From CAZYTX01 sp964650485 (lineage in GTDB: Bacteria; RBG-13-61-14; DATKZS01), in NCBI GenBank assembly GCA_964650485.1, contig CAZYTX010000078.1:1-10192 (forward strand): a stretch of 10,192 bases of DNA, written 5' to 3'. Below, piece by piece: positions 1 to 5,873 of the stretch (positions within the stretch are counted from its first letter, which is position 1; every line of letters starts with the position of its first letter). The translations under genes were made by a program, and so were the position numbers. The notes under the pieces were generated by a model that had not been told where the DNA came from, did no database searches, and saw only the letters and a list, made by a program, of their open reading frames with translations.

Positions 1-39
1 CATTTTCGGGAGTGCGGCGGCCGCTCATGGGTGCTGTTG

Positions 40-59
40 ACGCCACGGCGCAAAGACGC
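40..59. repeat. Copy of small CGCCA-type dispersed repeat
   Basis: ACGCCACGGCGCAAAGACGC closely resembles the ends of the element at 7380-7783 (ACGCCAAGGCGCCAAGG) and its inner motif ACCACGAAGGCACAAAG. Words of this kind recur between genes in many environmental bacterial genomes. Here it lies beyond the end of the leucine-rich-repeat gene. It is a single degenerate copy, so the link to the larger element is a similarity seen by eye. Confidence 0.4.
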
Positions 60-62
60 TAC

Positions 63-89
63 GAATAAAACAGGCATTTTTGCTTGCCT
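63..89 (-). terminator. Probable Rho-independent terminator of the LRR lipoprotein gene
   Basis: On the minus strand the arms AGGCA and TGCCT enclose an 8-base loop and are followed by GTTTTATT. It lies about 135 bases past the stop of the LRR gene. A second hairpin-forming palindrome, GCAGGGA-G-TCCCTGC at 152-166, sits between the gene and this site but has no T-run. The rest of 1-223 holds nothing I can support as a gene. Confidence 0.45.
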
Positions 90-223
90 TGCTCAAACCC
101 TGAACCCGAAACCAAAACCCCGGAGGCTACGTATTTCTTGACTTATCGAGGGCAGGGAGTCCCTGCTTACAAACCGCCCCGCCATTTTAATGGTCTTGTG
201 CATGGGTGCTCCTTTGGCCGTCG

Positions 224-1003
224 CTACCTTATCACCTTTACGCCGCTTCCCTGGATGAATGGAATGTGGCTGAAAACGGTTTGCCGGTCAAAGGGGTTGT
301 TCTTTATGAATACCACGTCGCCTTGCCCGAGTCCCCCGCACTGGCAGTTAGTTGCCAGGGGCCCGAGGTCAGCGATGTTGTTGTTGTCTATGTGCAGCTC
401 TGAGAGGGCGGTGAGCCCTGAGAGGCACTCGATTGACAGTATCTGGTTGCTGGAGACGTCGAGGAATCTAAGGTGCTTCATGTTGGCGACGGGAGTGATG
501 GAGGTGATGCGGTTCCTTGCCAGGTCGAGCTTTCTCATTGCGGTGAGCCCGGCGAGGGGGGAGACGTCCTGGATGTAGTTTCCTTCCAGGTTGAGCTCGC
601 GCAGGTTTTTTAGGGTTTTGAGGGGGCTTATGTCATGGATATGGTTTTCGGCGAGGTCCAGGGACTGAAGGTTCTTGCAGTGCTGGATCCCTTCGAGCTC
701 AATGATTCCGCGCTTTCTCGCGTTTATGGTGGTTATGGTCATGAGCTGAGAGGGCCTGATCTGTGCGTTGGATGTGCCCAGGGTCTTCATGAGTGTGGCG
801 GCCAGGAAGTGGTCGGGTATGTACACGGGAGCGTCGGCAGGTGGCATCGGCGGAGTCTCCTGGGGTGCGGGCGGTGTTGTCTTTTCTTTTCCTGCGCACG
901 CCCCCGTGGTTGTGAGGGCGATGGTTATCAGTACGCAAGGGAAGGCCCTGGTTTTGGGCCTGGTTTTGGCTTTTTGTTTCGGGGCTGGTTCTTTTGTTGT
1001 CAT
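224..1003 (-). CDS. Leucine-rich-repeat lipoprotein (internalin/SDS22-like repeats)
   Basis: The 259-residue protein has a basic N-terminus (about residues 1-19), a short hydrophobic stretch (20-35) and Cys36 in a TGAC context followed by AG, which reads as a lipobox although Leu at -3 is missing. A Pro/Thr-rich linker (41-60) leads to a helical stretch (62-90) and then five leucine-rich repeats. The repeat units (LQSLDL, LRELNL, MRKLDL, LRFLDV, LSELHI) start at residues 112, 134, 156, 178 and 200, spaced exactly 22 residues, as in bacterial SDS22/internalin-type repeats. Such repeats form a curved protein-binding surface; the partner is unknown. After the last repeat there is a Cys pair (220, 222) and a capping-like tail. 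It is divergent from the membrane protein at 1120. The ATG at 1003 keeps the signal peptide; no alternative in-frame start lies nearby. Confidence 0.8.
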   Translation of the reverse strand: MTTKEPAPKQKAKTRPKTRAFPCVLITIALTTTGACAGKEKTTPPAPQETPPMPPADAPVYIPDHFLAATLMKTLGTSNAQIRPSQLMTITTINARKRGIIELEGIQHCKNLQSLDLAENHIHDISPLKTLKNLRELNLEGNYIQDVSPLAGLTAMRKLDLARNRITSITPVANMKHLRFLDVSSNQILSIECLSGLTALSELHIDNNNIADLGPLATNCQCGGLGQGDVVFIKNNPFDRQTVFSHIPFIQGSGVKVIR

Positions 1004-1012
1004 GGTCTCCAG

Positions 1013-1040
1013 GTTATATCTTTTCTTGCGGCGAGGTCAA
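1013..1040 (-). promoter_or_regulatory. Sigma70-type promoter of the LRR lipoprotein gene
   Basis: On the minus strand TTGACC (1035-1040) and TATAAC (1013-1018) match the -35 and -10 consensus at five of six positions each, with a 16-base spacer. The expected transcription start falls about 2-4 bases before the ATG at 1003, so the message would be nearly leaderless and the CTGGAG before the ATG would mostly not be transcribed. Confidence 0.55.
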
Positions 1041-1119
1041 GTAGCGGCGGGCTTAATTTTACTTTATGCTGGTTGCGCGCGGGCTGTGAAGCCGAGTTCA
1101 TGAAGGATGGTTTGATCAT

Positions 1120-2121
1120 ATGAGAGACGCGGTGGTGATGTGGCGCGAGCCCAGGCTGGTGGTGCTGGTGGGGGTGTGCGCCGCGGTGTACGCAGCGGCC
1201 ATGATCCCGTTCAAGTTTCTGATCGTGTTTCCGGGCCTTGCCGAGGTCCGGCCGGCCGCTGTGCTGCCCATAGTTTTCTCTTTCCTCTTCGGGCCGGCGG
1301 GGGCGTGGGGATCGGCGCTCGGCAACGTGGTTGGCGACGTGCTGGGGGGCATGCTGGGCCCGGGCTCGATCTTCGGGGCTTTTGCGAACTTCGCATACGG
1401 CTACATCCCGTACAAGCTTTGGGATGCTCTTTTCGGAAAGAGCGTGTTCGATTACTTGCAGGAGTTCGGGGAGCGGATGCAGGGGTGGCAGAGGAGCGCG
1501 CGTGCGGTTTCCTGGGTTGTTTCGGGTGCGCTCTTTTTCGGGGCTTCGATTCTCCTTGTGGGGCATGCCTTTGGAAAGGTTGACGTGGCAGGCATGTTCG
1601 GTCCTTTTTTCGGGGGCCGGGAGCTGGGGGCCGGGATTACGCTGCTTCTGGTGTGCGGGGCCGCTTTCGTGGTGGCGGGCGCGCTGATAGCGGCCTTCTC
1701 TCCTGTTAGGTTCGTGTTGGTGGTGCTGGTGTCTTGCTTTGCCTGCGGCGGGGTCCTGGGCTGGGGCGTGGAGCTTCTGGGGTTTTATCCTTTCCAGGTG
1801 TTCGGCTCCTGGATCGTGGCCATCAACTTTTTCGTGTCCTTCCTTCTGGCCGGTCCCATACTTTTGCTTTTGTATCCGCGGGTTGCAAAGAGATACATGC
1901 TCTACTCGGACCTTCTAGGCGAGGGCCGCAGACGGTGCGGGCCGTTGTCGCGGATCGGGGCTTTTGTCGTGGTTGTCTCGGTGTTTGCGATCTTTGCTGC
2001 CGGTGTTCTTATAGGTCCCGAGGACGCTGAGGCCGCACTTCAAATTTCAGCCAACCTCGGCAAGGGCCTTTTGATTTCTCCCCTTGTGGCCGTTTTTATT
2101 TTGGGTCTTTTTATTCTTTGA
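1120..2121 (+). CDS. ECF-transporter S-component-like membrane protein
   Basis: A 333-residue, very hydrophobic protein with roughly eight membrane segments. Residues 12-105 resemble the substrate-binding S components of energy-coupling-factor vitamin transporters of the QueT/riboflavin type. Seen directly are RPAAVLPIVFSFLFGPAGAW (44-63) followed by GxxLGNxxGD-like residues to Asp73, then an aromatic stretch FANFAYGYIPYKLW (88-101). In the family this region binds a small molecule, and import needs an EcfT/EcfA module, which is absent from this window. Usual S components are near 180-200 residues; this one carries an extra half with about four further membrane spans (170-333), so either a fused membrane domain or a different family with a similar N-terminus is possible. 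The ATG at 1120 is preceded by AAGGA at 1103-1107, a loose spacing of 12. The substrate cannot be read from the sequence. Confidence 0.6.
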   Translation: MRDAVVMWREPRLVVLVGVCAAVYAAAMIPFKFLIVFPGLAEVRPAAVLPIVFSFLFGPAGAWGSALGNVVGDVLGGMLGPGSIFGAFANFAYGYIPYKLWDALFGKSVFDYLQEFGERMQGWQRSARAVSWVVSGALFFGASILLVGHAFGKVDVAGMFGPFFGGRELGAGITLLLVCGAAFVVAGALIAAFSPVRFVLVVLVSCFACGGVLGWGVELLGFYPFQVFGSWIVAINFFVSFLLAGPILLLLYPRVAKRYMLYSDLLGEGRRRCGPLSRIGAFVVVVSVFAIFAAGVLIGPEDAEAALQISANLGKGLLISPLVAVFILGLFIL

Positions 2122-2128
2122 CATTGAA

Positions 2129-2146
2129 TTGTAATTTACATTACAA
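2129..2146. repeat. Perfect inverted repeat after the ECF-like gene
   Basis: TTGTAAT and ATTACAA flank the loop TTAC, seven bases past the stop codon at 2121. There is no T-run on either side, so it is a weak terminator candidate. It could equally be a protein-binding site at the upstream edge of the AT-rich stretch that ends at the promoter near 2226. Confidence 0.4.
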
Positions 2147-2209
2147 AACCTAAAGCACAAAATCCAATTATATCGCACATTTATCTCGATACTAAATAAA
2201 AGTGCTTTT

Positions 2210-2253
2210 ATATTGTGTTTTTTTCTTGACAAACACACAATATGTGGTAGTGT
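2210..2253 (+). promoter_or_regulatory. Strong sigma70-type promoter overlapped by an inverted repeat
   Basis: A perfect -35 box TTGACA (2226-2231) is followed after 16 bases by TAGTGT (2248-2253), a three-of-six -10 box. ATATTGTG (2210-2217) and CACAATAT (2236-2243) are perfect inverted copies centred on the -35 box, so a dimeric regulator bound there would occlude RNA polymerase. The surrounding 2122-2245 is markedly AT-rich compared with the genes. The expected transcription start is near 2260 and feeds the RNA candidate rather than an obvious protein gene. Confidence 0.5.
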
Positions 2254-2259
2254 TGAATG

Positions 2260-2495
2260 GAATATGAGGGCAACCTTGGCGGCATAACGGTATGCTCTCG
2301 AAGAGCTCGATGGTCCATGGACGGGGAGATGCGGAAAGCGGATCAACCCCCTCCTGTAGCGGGACAGCCGATCACGCGACCAACCACAACCCCCAGTGGA
2401 CCCTTGCCAGGATTCGTTACAGGTAAAAGCAGAGGCTGATACCGTCCATGGATCCATCGAGACCCCAAAAGAGGAGGCAGCCCTCCTCTTTATTT
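2260..2495 (+). ncRNA. Candidate structured non-coding RNA or ftsH leader, family not recognised
   Basis: No open frame here has a Shine-Dalgarno site. The sequence is bracketed by a promoter (2226-2253) and a perfect terminator (2468-2495), giving a transcript of about 235 bases. A long-range stem pairs 2306-2322 with 2444-2461: 17 Watson-Crick pairs with one bulged T at 2453. Inside it, GGATCA (2340-2345) can pair with TGATACC (2437-2443, one bulge) and 2353-2363 with 2413-2423 (11 pairs, some wobble), and CCAC (2384-2387) with GTGG (2396-2399). Before the big stem are small hairpins GCATA-ACGG-TATGC (2282-2295) and CTCT-CGA-AGAG (2295-2305). The rod-like shape recalls 6S RNA, but I see none of its sequence signatures. 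It does not match the SRP, RNase P, tmRNA or common riboswitch signatures I know. Confidence 0.55.
2468..2495 (+). terminator. Rho-independent terminator of the RNA upstream of ftsH
   Basis: AAAGAGGAGG (2468-2477) and CCTCCTCTTT (2482-2491) form a perfect 10-bp stem around the loop CAGC, followed by ATTT. It ends transcription about 100 bases before ftsH, so it either finishes an independent RNA or acts as an attenuator. Confidence 0.75.
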
Positions 2496-2502
2496 CAATC
2501 CC

Positions 2503-2529
2503 CCTGAATCTTTTTGTAAGTCCCCGGAC
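2503..2529 (+). promoter_or_regulatory. Possible heat-shock (sigma32-like) promoter of ftsH
   Basis: CCTGAAT (2503-2509) and CCCCGGAC (2522-2529), 12 bases apart, resemble the sigma32 boxes CTTGAAA and CCCCATNT. ftsH is a sigma32 target in Escherichia coli. The match is partial and the sigma factors of this organism are unknown. Confidence 0.3.
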
Positions 2530-2539
2530 CATGCTTATA

Positions 2540-2561
2540 TTATTGAATAAGAGTTCAATAA
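2540..2561. promoter_or_regulatory. Inverted repeat in the ftsH upstream region, possible operator
   Basis: TTATTGAA and TTCAATAA are perfect 8-base inverted copies around TAAGAG, ending 32 bases before the ftsH start codon and 19 before its ribosome site AAGGAG (2581-2586). It is not the CIRCE element (TTAGCACTC type). It could be an operator or a leader hairpin. Confidence 0.4.
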
Positions 2562-2593
2562 GTGATAACATAGTTTGATTAAGGAGATATAAT

Positions 2594-4513
2594 TTGAGCA
2601 GCGGCGCCAAATCAATCCTTGTCTGGCTCGCCATCTTCACGGTCTTCATAGCCATTTACTGGTTCATGCGGCAGAGCGAGGAGGAGCCCTCCTCTATTCC
2701 CTACAGCCAGTTCTTTGAGTCGGTAAAAGCCGGCGAGGTCTCGAAAGTGACCATAAAGGGCCAGAAGATAGAGGGCGAGTACGCGGTTGGAGAGGAGGAG
2801 TCCTTTTCCACCTATGGTCCTGTTGACCTGGAAGTGTTCAAGATGCTCTCCGAGCACGAGGTGAACGTGAAGTACGAGGAGGACCAGGAGACGCCGATAG
2901 TACAGCTTATCTTCACGTATCTTCCCATTCTTCTTCTGGTGTTCTTCATGGTGTTTTTCATAAGGCAGATGCAGAACACCGGGGGCAAGGCCATGAGCTT
3001 CGGCAAGAGCCGGGCCAAGCTCTTGAACGAGTCCCAGCCCAAGACCACCTTCGCAGACGTTTCCGGTGTGGAGGAGGCCAAGGATGAGCTTGAAGAGATA
3101 ATCCAGTTCTTGAAGGACCCGCGCAAGTTCACCAAGCTTGGAGGCCGCATCCCCAAGGGGGTGCTGCTGGTTGGTCCACCGGGGTCGGGCAAGACGCTCC
3201 TGGCCCGGGCGGTGGCGGGGGAGGCGGGCGCCCCCTTCCTGTCCATCTCCGGCTCGGACTTCGTTGAGATGTTCGTGGGGGTGGGCGCTTCGCGTGTGCG
3301 GGACCTTTTCGTGCAGGGCAAGAAGCACGCCCCCTGCATCATATTCGTGGACGAGCTCGATGCTGTGGGCCGGTTGCGCGGCGCGGGTCTGGGCGGGGGC
3401 CACGACGAACGCGAGCAGACCTTGAACCAGCTCCTGGTTGAGATGGACGGGTTCGAATCCAACGAGGGCGTGATCATCATGGCCGCCACCAATCGGCCGG
3501 ACGTACTCGACCCTGCCCTGTTGCGGCCTGGGAGGTTCGACCGGCAGATAGTGGTGCCCAGCCCGGACGTGCGCGGCCGGGCCGGCATCCTCAAGGTTCA
3601 CACCAAGAAGATACCGCTCTCGGACGACGTTAAGCTGGACGTGCTCGCCAAGGGCACGCCCGGCTTCTCGGGCGCTGACCTGGAGAACGTGGTCAACGAG
3701 GCCGCTCTCATCGCGGCCCGCAAGGACAAGCAGCACGTGGGCATGCAGGACTTCGAGTTCGCAAAAGACAAGGTGATGATGGGTATCGAGCGCAGGAGCA
3801 TGGTGATAAGCGAGGAGGAGAAGAGGCTGACCGCTTTCCACGAGGCCGGCCATGCCCTTGTTGCCAAGCTGGTGCCCGGCAGCGACCCGGTGCACAAGGT
3901 GAGCATCATTCCCCGTGGCCGTGCCCTGGGCGTGACCCAGCAGCTCCCCACCGAGGACAAGTACACCATGTCGAGGACAAAGGTGGAGAACGACCTTATC
4001 GCATTGCTTGGCGGCCGGGCGGCGGAGGAGCTCGTGCTGGGCGAGCAGACCTCGGGCGCCGGGAACGACATCGAGCGGGCCACCCAGATAGCCCACAAGA
4101 TGGTGTGCGAGTGGGGAATGAGCGACCTCATGGGGCCGCTTACCTTCGGCCAGAAAGAGGAGGAGATATTTCTTGGCAAGGAGATGGCCATGCGCAGGGA
4201 CTACTCCGAGAAGACCGCGGAGATGATAGACCAGGAAGTGAGGAGGATCGTCTCCGACGCGCACAAGAAGTCCGTCTCCCTGCTCAAGGACAACCGGGAG
4301 AAGCTGGAGGCCATGGGCACGGCCCTGCTCGATCGCGAGTCCCTGGACGCCCGCGAGATAAACAAGATAATGGCTGGCGAGGAGCTCCCGCCCCTTCCCA
4401 AGGAGACACCCGAGGCCGCGGAGGAGGAGGAGCGCAAGAAGGAAGACAAGAAGGAGAAGGAGCCCAAGGCCCCGGTGGTCACCGCTCCAGACCCGGTGGG
4501 GTGGAAGGCGTGA
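2594..4513 (+). CDS. ftsH: ATP-dependent zinc metalloprotease FtsH
   Basis: A 639-residue AAA+ membrane protease that extracts and degrades misassembled membrane proteins and unstable cytosolic regulators. It works as a hexamer in the inner membrane. Transmembrane helices at about 8-25 and 104-123 flank a small periplasmic domain. The ATPase domain shows Walker A GPPGSGKT (194-201), the FVGV pore loop (227-230), Walker B IIFVDE (249-254) and the second region of homology ending RPGRFDR with Arg311 and Arg314. The peptidase has HEAGH (416-420) as zinc ligands and catalytic Glu, with Asp492 as the likely third ligand. The length is normal for the family. The C-terminal tail (603-639) is highly charged low-complexity sequence. 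The start is TTG: AAGGAG at 2581-2586 lies seven bases upstream and the next residues lead straight into the first helix. No partner gene is in the same transcript except possibly tatA downstream. Confidence 0.97.
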   Translation: MSSGAKSILVWLAIFTVFIAIYWFMRQSEEEPSSIPYSQFFESVKAGEVSKVTIKGQKIEGEYAVGEEESFSTYGPVDLEVFKMLSEHEVNVKYEEDQETPIVQLIFTYLPILLLVFFMVFFIRQMQNTGGKAMSFGKSRAKLLNESQPKTTFADVSGVEEAKDELEEIIQFLKDPRKFTKLGGRIPKGVLLVGPPGSGKTLLARAVAGEAGAPFLSISGSDFVEMFVGVGASRVRDLFVQGKKHAPCIIFVDELDAVGRLRGAGLGGGHDEREQTLNQLLVEMDGFESNEGVIIMAATNRPDVLDPALLRPGRFDRQIVVPSPDVRGRAGILKVHTKKIPLSDDVKLDVLAKGTPGFSGADLENVVNEAALIAARKDKQHVGMQDFEFAKDKVMMGIERRSMVISEEEKRLTAFHEAGHALVAKLVPGSDPVHKVSIIPRGRALGVTQQLPTEDKYTMSRTKVENDLIALLGGRAAEELVLGEQTSGAGNDIERATQIAHKMVCEWGMSDLMGPLTFGQKEEEIFLGKEMAMRRDYSEKTAEMIDQEVRRIVSDAHKKSVSLLKDNREKLEAMGTALLDRESLDAREINKIMAGEELPPLPKETPEAAEEEERKKEDKKEKEPKAPVVTAPDPVGWKA

Positions 4514-4609
4514 GGTCTATGGTTGATACAGGGAAGGCGGTCCCCTGATAAGAGAAGCTGTCTATTGACAGAGGCAGAGAGCTTTATGAAAGAGACGGTG
4601 AAAGAATGG

Positions 4610-4696
4610 AGGCCTGAAAGGCCGGCATAAGATTTATTCGACATCCTGATCGGGCGCCTCTTATTGTGCCGCCCTTTCAGGCTTAAATATATTTTT
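4610..4696 (+). terminator. Long imperfect hairpin with T-run after ftsH
   Basis: GCCTGAAAGG (4612-4621) pairs with CCTTTCAGGC (4673-4682), extended outward by an A-T and a G-T pair. After a C-C mismatch CGGCA pairs with TGCCG, then TAAGA with TCTTA beside a 3-base bulge. The stem is about 20 pairs with a loop of roughly 26 bases. TTTTT follows at 4692-4696, eight bases past the stem, so it probably terminates ftsH transcription about 100 bases after its stop. It is larger than a usual terminator. A small hairpin CTGTC-TATT-GACAG (4558-4571) precedes it. Confidence 0.5.
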
Positions 4697-4738
4697 CGCA
4701 TTCGGTGCCCAGTGCTCGCCCTTAGGTAAAGGGGATGC

Positions 4739-4767
4739 TTGCGGCAGGGCCGGTGCTGTGCTAGATT
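4739..4767 (+). promoter_or_regulatory. Probable tatA promoter
   Basis: TTGCGG (4739-4744), a 17-base spacer and TAGATT (4762-4767) form a moderate sigma70-type promoter, with an expected start near 4774 and a short leader to the tatA ATG. Together with the hairpin upstream, this suggests tatA is transcribed apart from ftsH. Confidence 0.4.
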
Positions 4768-4796
4768 ATTGCTAGAAATCAGTCGGAGGAGATGAC

Positions 4797-4991
4797 ATGT
4801 TTCAGGGCATAGGTCCATGGGAAATAGTGGTGGTCTTGCTGGTGCTAGCCCTTATTTTCGGTGCCAGCAGGATACCGGAGATCGGCTCGAACCTCGGCAA
4901 GGGGATCAAGAACTTCAAGAAGTCCTTTACCCAGGCCGACGATGAGGAAGAGGACAAGAAACAGTTGAAGGAGAGTGAAGGCAAGGAATGA
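4797..4991 (+). CDS. tatA: Sec-independent protein translocase subunit TatA
   Basis: A 64-residue protein of the TatA/E type, the oligomerising inner-membrane component that carries folded twin-arginine substrates across the membrane. It has the family layout: a short N-terminal periplasmic part, one transmembrane helix (about 8-22), the FG hinge at 21-22, an amphipathic helix with IPEIGSNLGKGIKNFKKS (26-43), and a charged, acidic then basic tail (47-64). The Pro27-Glu28 and Gly34-Lys35-Gly36 pattern is typical of TatA rather than the longer TatB. GGAGGAGA at 4785-4792 gives a strong ribosome site. No tatC is in the window, so the receptor complex must be encoded elsewhere. The glycosidase at 7781-9190 carries a matching Tat signal. 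Confidence 0.93.
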   Translation: MFQGIGPWEIVVVLLVLALIFGASRIPEIGSNLGKGIKNFKKSFTQADDEEEDKKQLKESEGKE

Positions 4992-5012
4992 GCCCGATCG
5001 GTCTTTGCATGC

Positions 5013-5042
5013 AGGGGGGCTTTGCAAAGTCCCTCTTTTTTT
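5013..5042 (+). terminator. Rho-independent terminator of tatA
   Basis: A GC-rich hairpin formed from AGGG...CTTTGC and GCAAAG...CCCT is followed by seven T residues (5036-5042), about 20 bases after the tatA stop. An alternative stem, CTTTGCA (from 5003) with TGCAAAG, overlaps it. The T-run is on the plus strand only, so it does not serve the convergent gene ending at 5057. Confidence 0.75.
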
Positions 5043-5056
5043 GTCCGCTGCCGGGA

Positions 5057-5734
5057 TCAATAAGGGGCCTGACCGAATATCCTGGCGTGCAGGAAGAGCA
5101 TTGCCACGAAGGCCAGGACCGCGAGCCCGAGCAGCACGGCGCTGAACTCTCCCGGCTCCAGCCGGGTCTTTCCCCTTATGAGGGCTGCAAAGGGCGGCAC
5201 CGAGGTCCTCTCACGGAAGGCCTTGAACTCCTCACCCTTTTCCGCGGCCTTGCGTCGGTCCTGGTGATATGCCCCGAAAAAGCCGACCACGAACAGAGAC
5301 CCGAAAAGGAAAAGCTCGCCCGGCCTGGAGTTCGCCATCATGTGGCCGAGTGCAAAGGCCGCGATCCCCATGTTCATGGGATGCCGGGTGATTCGGAGCA
5401 CGCCTCTCGGCTCCATTGAGGCCGGCACCATGCCGGTGGGGCTGGGGTTCGCGAGCATGAGAAAGAGGAGTGCGAAAGACAGGAGCACCAGGGGATACAC
5501 GGGAACCAGGAGCCAGAAAGAGGGCTCCCAAAGCTCTTTGCCCATGGCCCCGCCAAACCTCCAGAAAACCGCGATGGCGCCCACCAGGGTCACGATGGAG
5601 ATAAGAGAGTAAACCGCGCGGAAACCCAGATCGCCAAGCCTTTTTACAAGCCCCTCCCTGATGCGGCCGTGGGAAAGCCCTATGTGGGTGGCTGCAAAAA
5701 GAACGCTGAGCAAAGCAACGGCTAAAAGGGCCAT
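5057..5734 (-). CDS. NnrU-family integral membrane protein
   Basis: A 225-residue protein with about six membrane segments. It carries the marks of the NnrU family: HIGLSHGRIREGLVKRLGD (17-35) with FRAVYSL shortly after (38-44), a second span, and the hallmark ITRHPMN (115-121) followed by GIAAFALGHMMAN. NnrU proteins were named from a nitrite/nitric-oxide reduction locus. The RHP core also resembles isoprenylcysteine-methyltransferase-like and methanethiol S-methyltransferase (MddA) membrane enzymes, so a methyl-transfer role is possible. No denitrification genes are nearby, so the name gives no firm role here. The start at 5734 has AGGAGG on the minus strand about eight bases upstream. It is convergent with tatA and divergent from the GT-C-like gene. 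A TTGACA -35 box lies at 5823-5828. Confidence 0.8.
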   Translation of the reverse strand: MALLAVALLSVLFAATHIGLSHGRIREGLVKRLGDLGFRAVYSLISIVTLVGAIAVFWRFGGAMGKELWEPSFWLLVPVYPLVLLSFALLFLMLANPSPTGMVPASMEPRGVLRITRHPMNMGIAAFALGHMMANSRPGELFLFGSLFVVGFFGAYHQDRRKAAEKGEEFKAFRERTSVPPFAALIRGKTRLEPGEFSAVLLGLAVLAFVAMLFLHARIFGQAPY

Positions 5735-5800
5735 TAATCAATCCTCCTTTTTTCACGCAAAACTGCCGGGAGCGACTGTCCGCTTCATAAGCCCTTACAA

Positions 5801-5828
5801 GTGTTAATCAGCCGCGATGTTTTGTCAA
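5801..5828 (-). promoter_or_regulatory. Candidate promoter of the NnrU-family gene
   Basis: On the minus strand a perfect TTGACA (5823-5828) is followed after 16 bases by TAACAC (5801-5806), a weak -10. It lies in the short divergent spacer shared with the GT-C-like gene. I see no equally good promoter for the plus-strand gene. Confidence 0.35.
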
Positions 5829-5873
5829 TATCCTGTGTCCCCTGCTTTGACTTCCGGGCCACGGAGGGATATT

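Noticed and set aside
1004..1119. preQ1 or cobalamin riboswitch in the leader of the ECF-like gene
   Set aside because: The spacer is short and lacks the conserved cores of either class.
1000..1566. 188-codon minus-strand open frame over the divergent spacer and the ECF-like gene
   Set aside because: Arg/Pro/His-rich shadow that overlaps both the promoter and a convincing membrane protein.
2260..2466. Assignment of the RNA to SRP, tmRNA, RNase P, c-di-GMP or 6S families
   Set aside because: The GGAAGGAAGCAGC SRP loop, a tRNA-like end, RNase P cores and the GACGCAAAGC element are all missing. 6S fits only in overall shape.
2540..2561. CIRCE/HrcA operator
   Set aside because: The arms TTATTGAA/TTCAATAA do not match TTAGCACTC/GAGTGCTAA and the spacer is six, not nine.
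2257..2578. Two 60-codon plus-strand frames in the ftsH upstream region
   Set aside because: No ribosome site, and they run across the RNA stems and the terminator.
2612..4264. 550-codon open frame antisense to ftsH
   Set aside because: It mirrors a strongly conserved gene, has no ribosome site, and its translation is rich in His/Leu/Gly as expected of an antisense shadow in GC-rich DNA.
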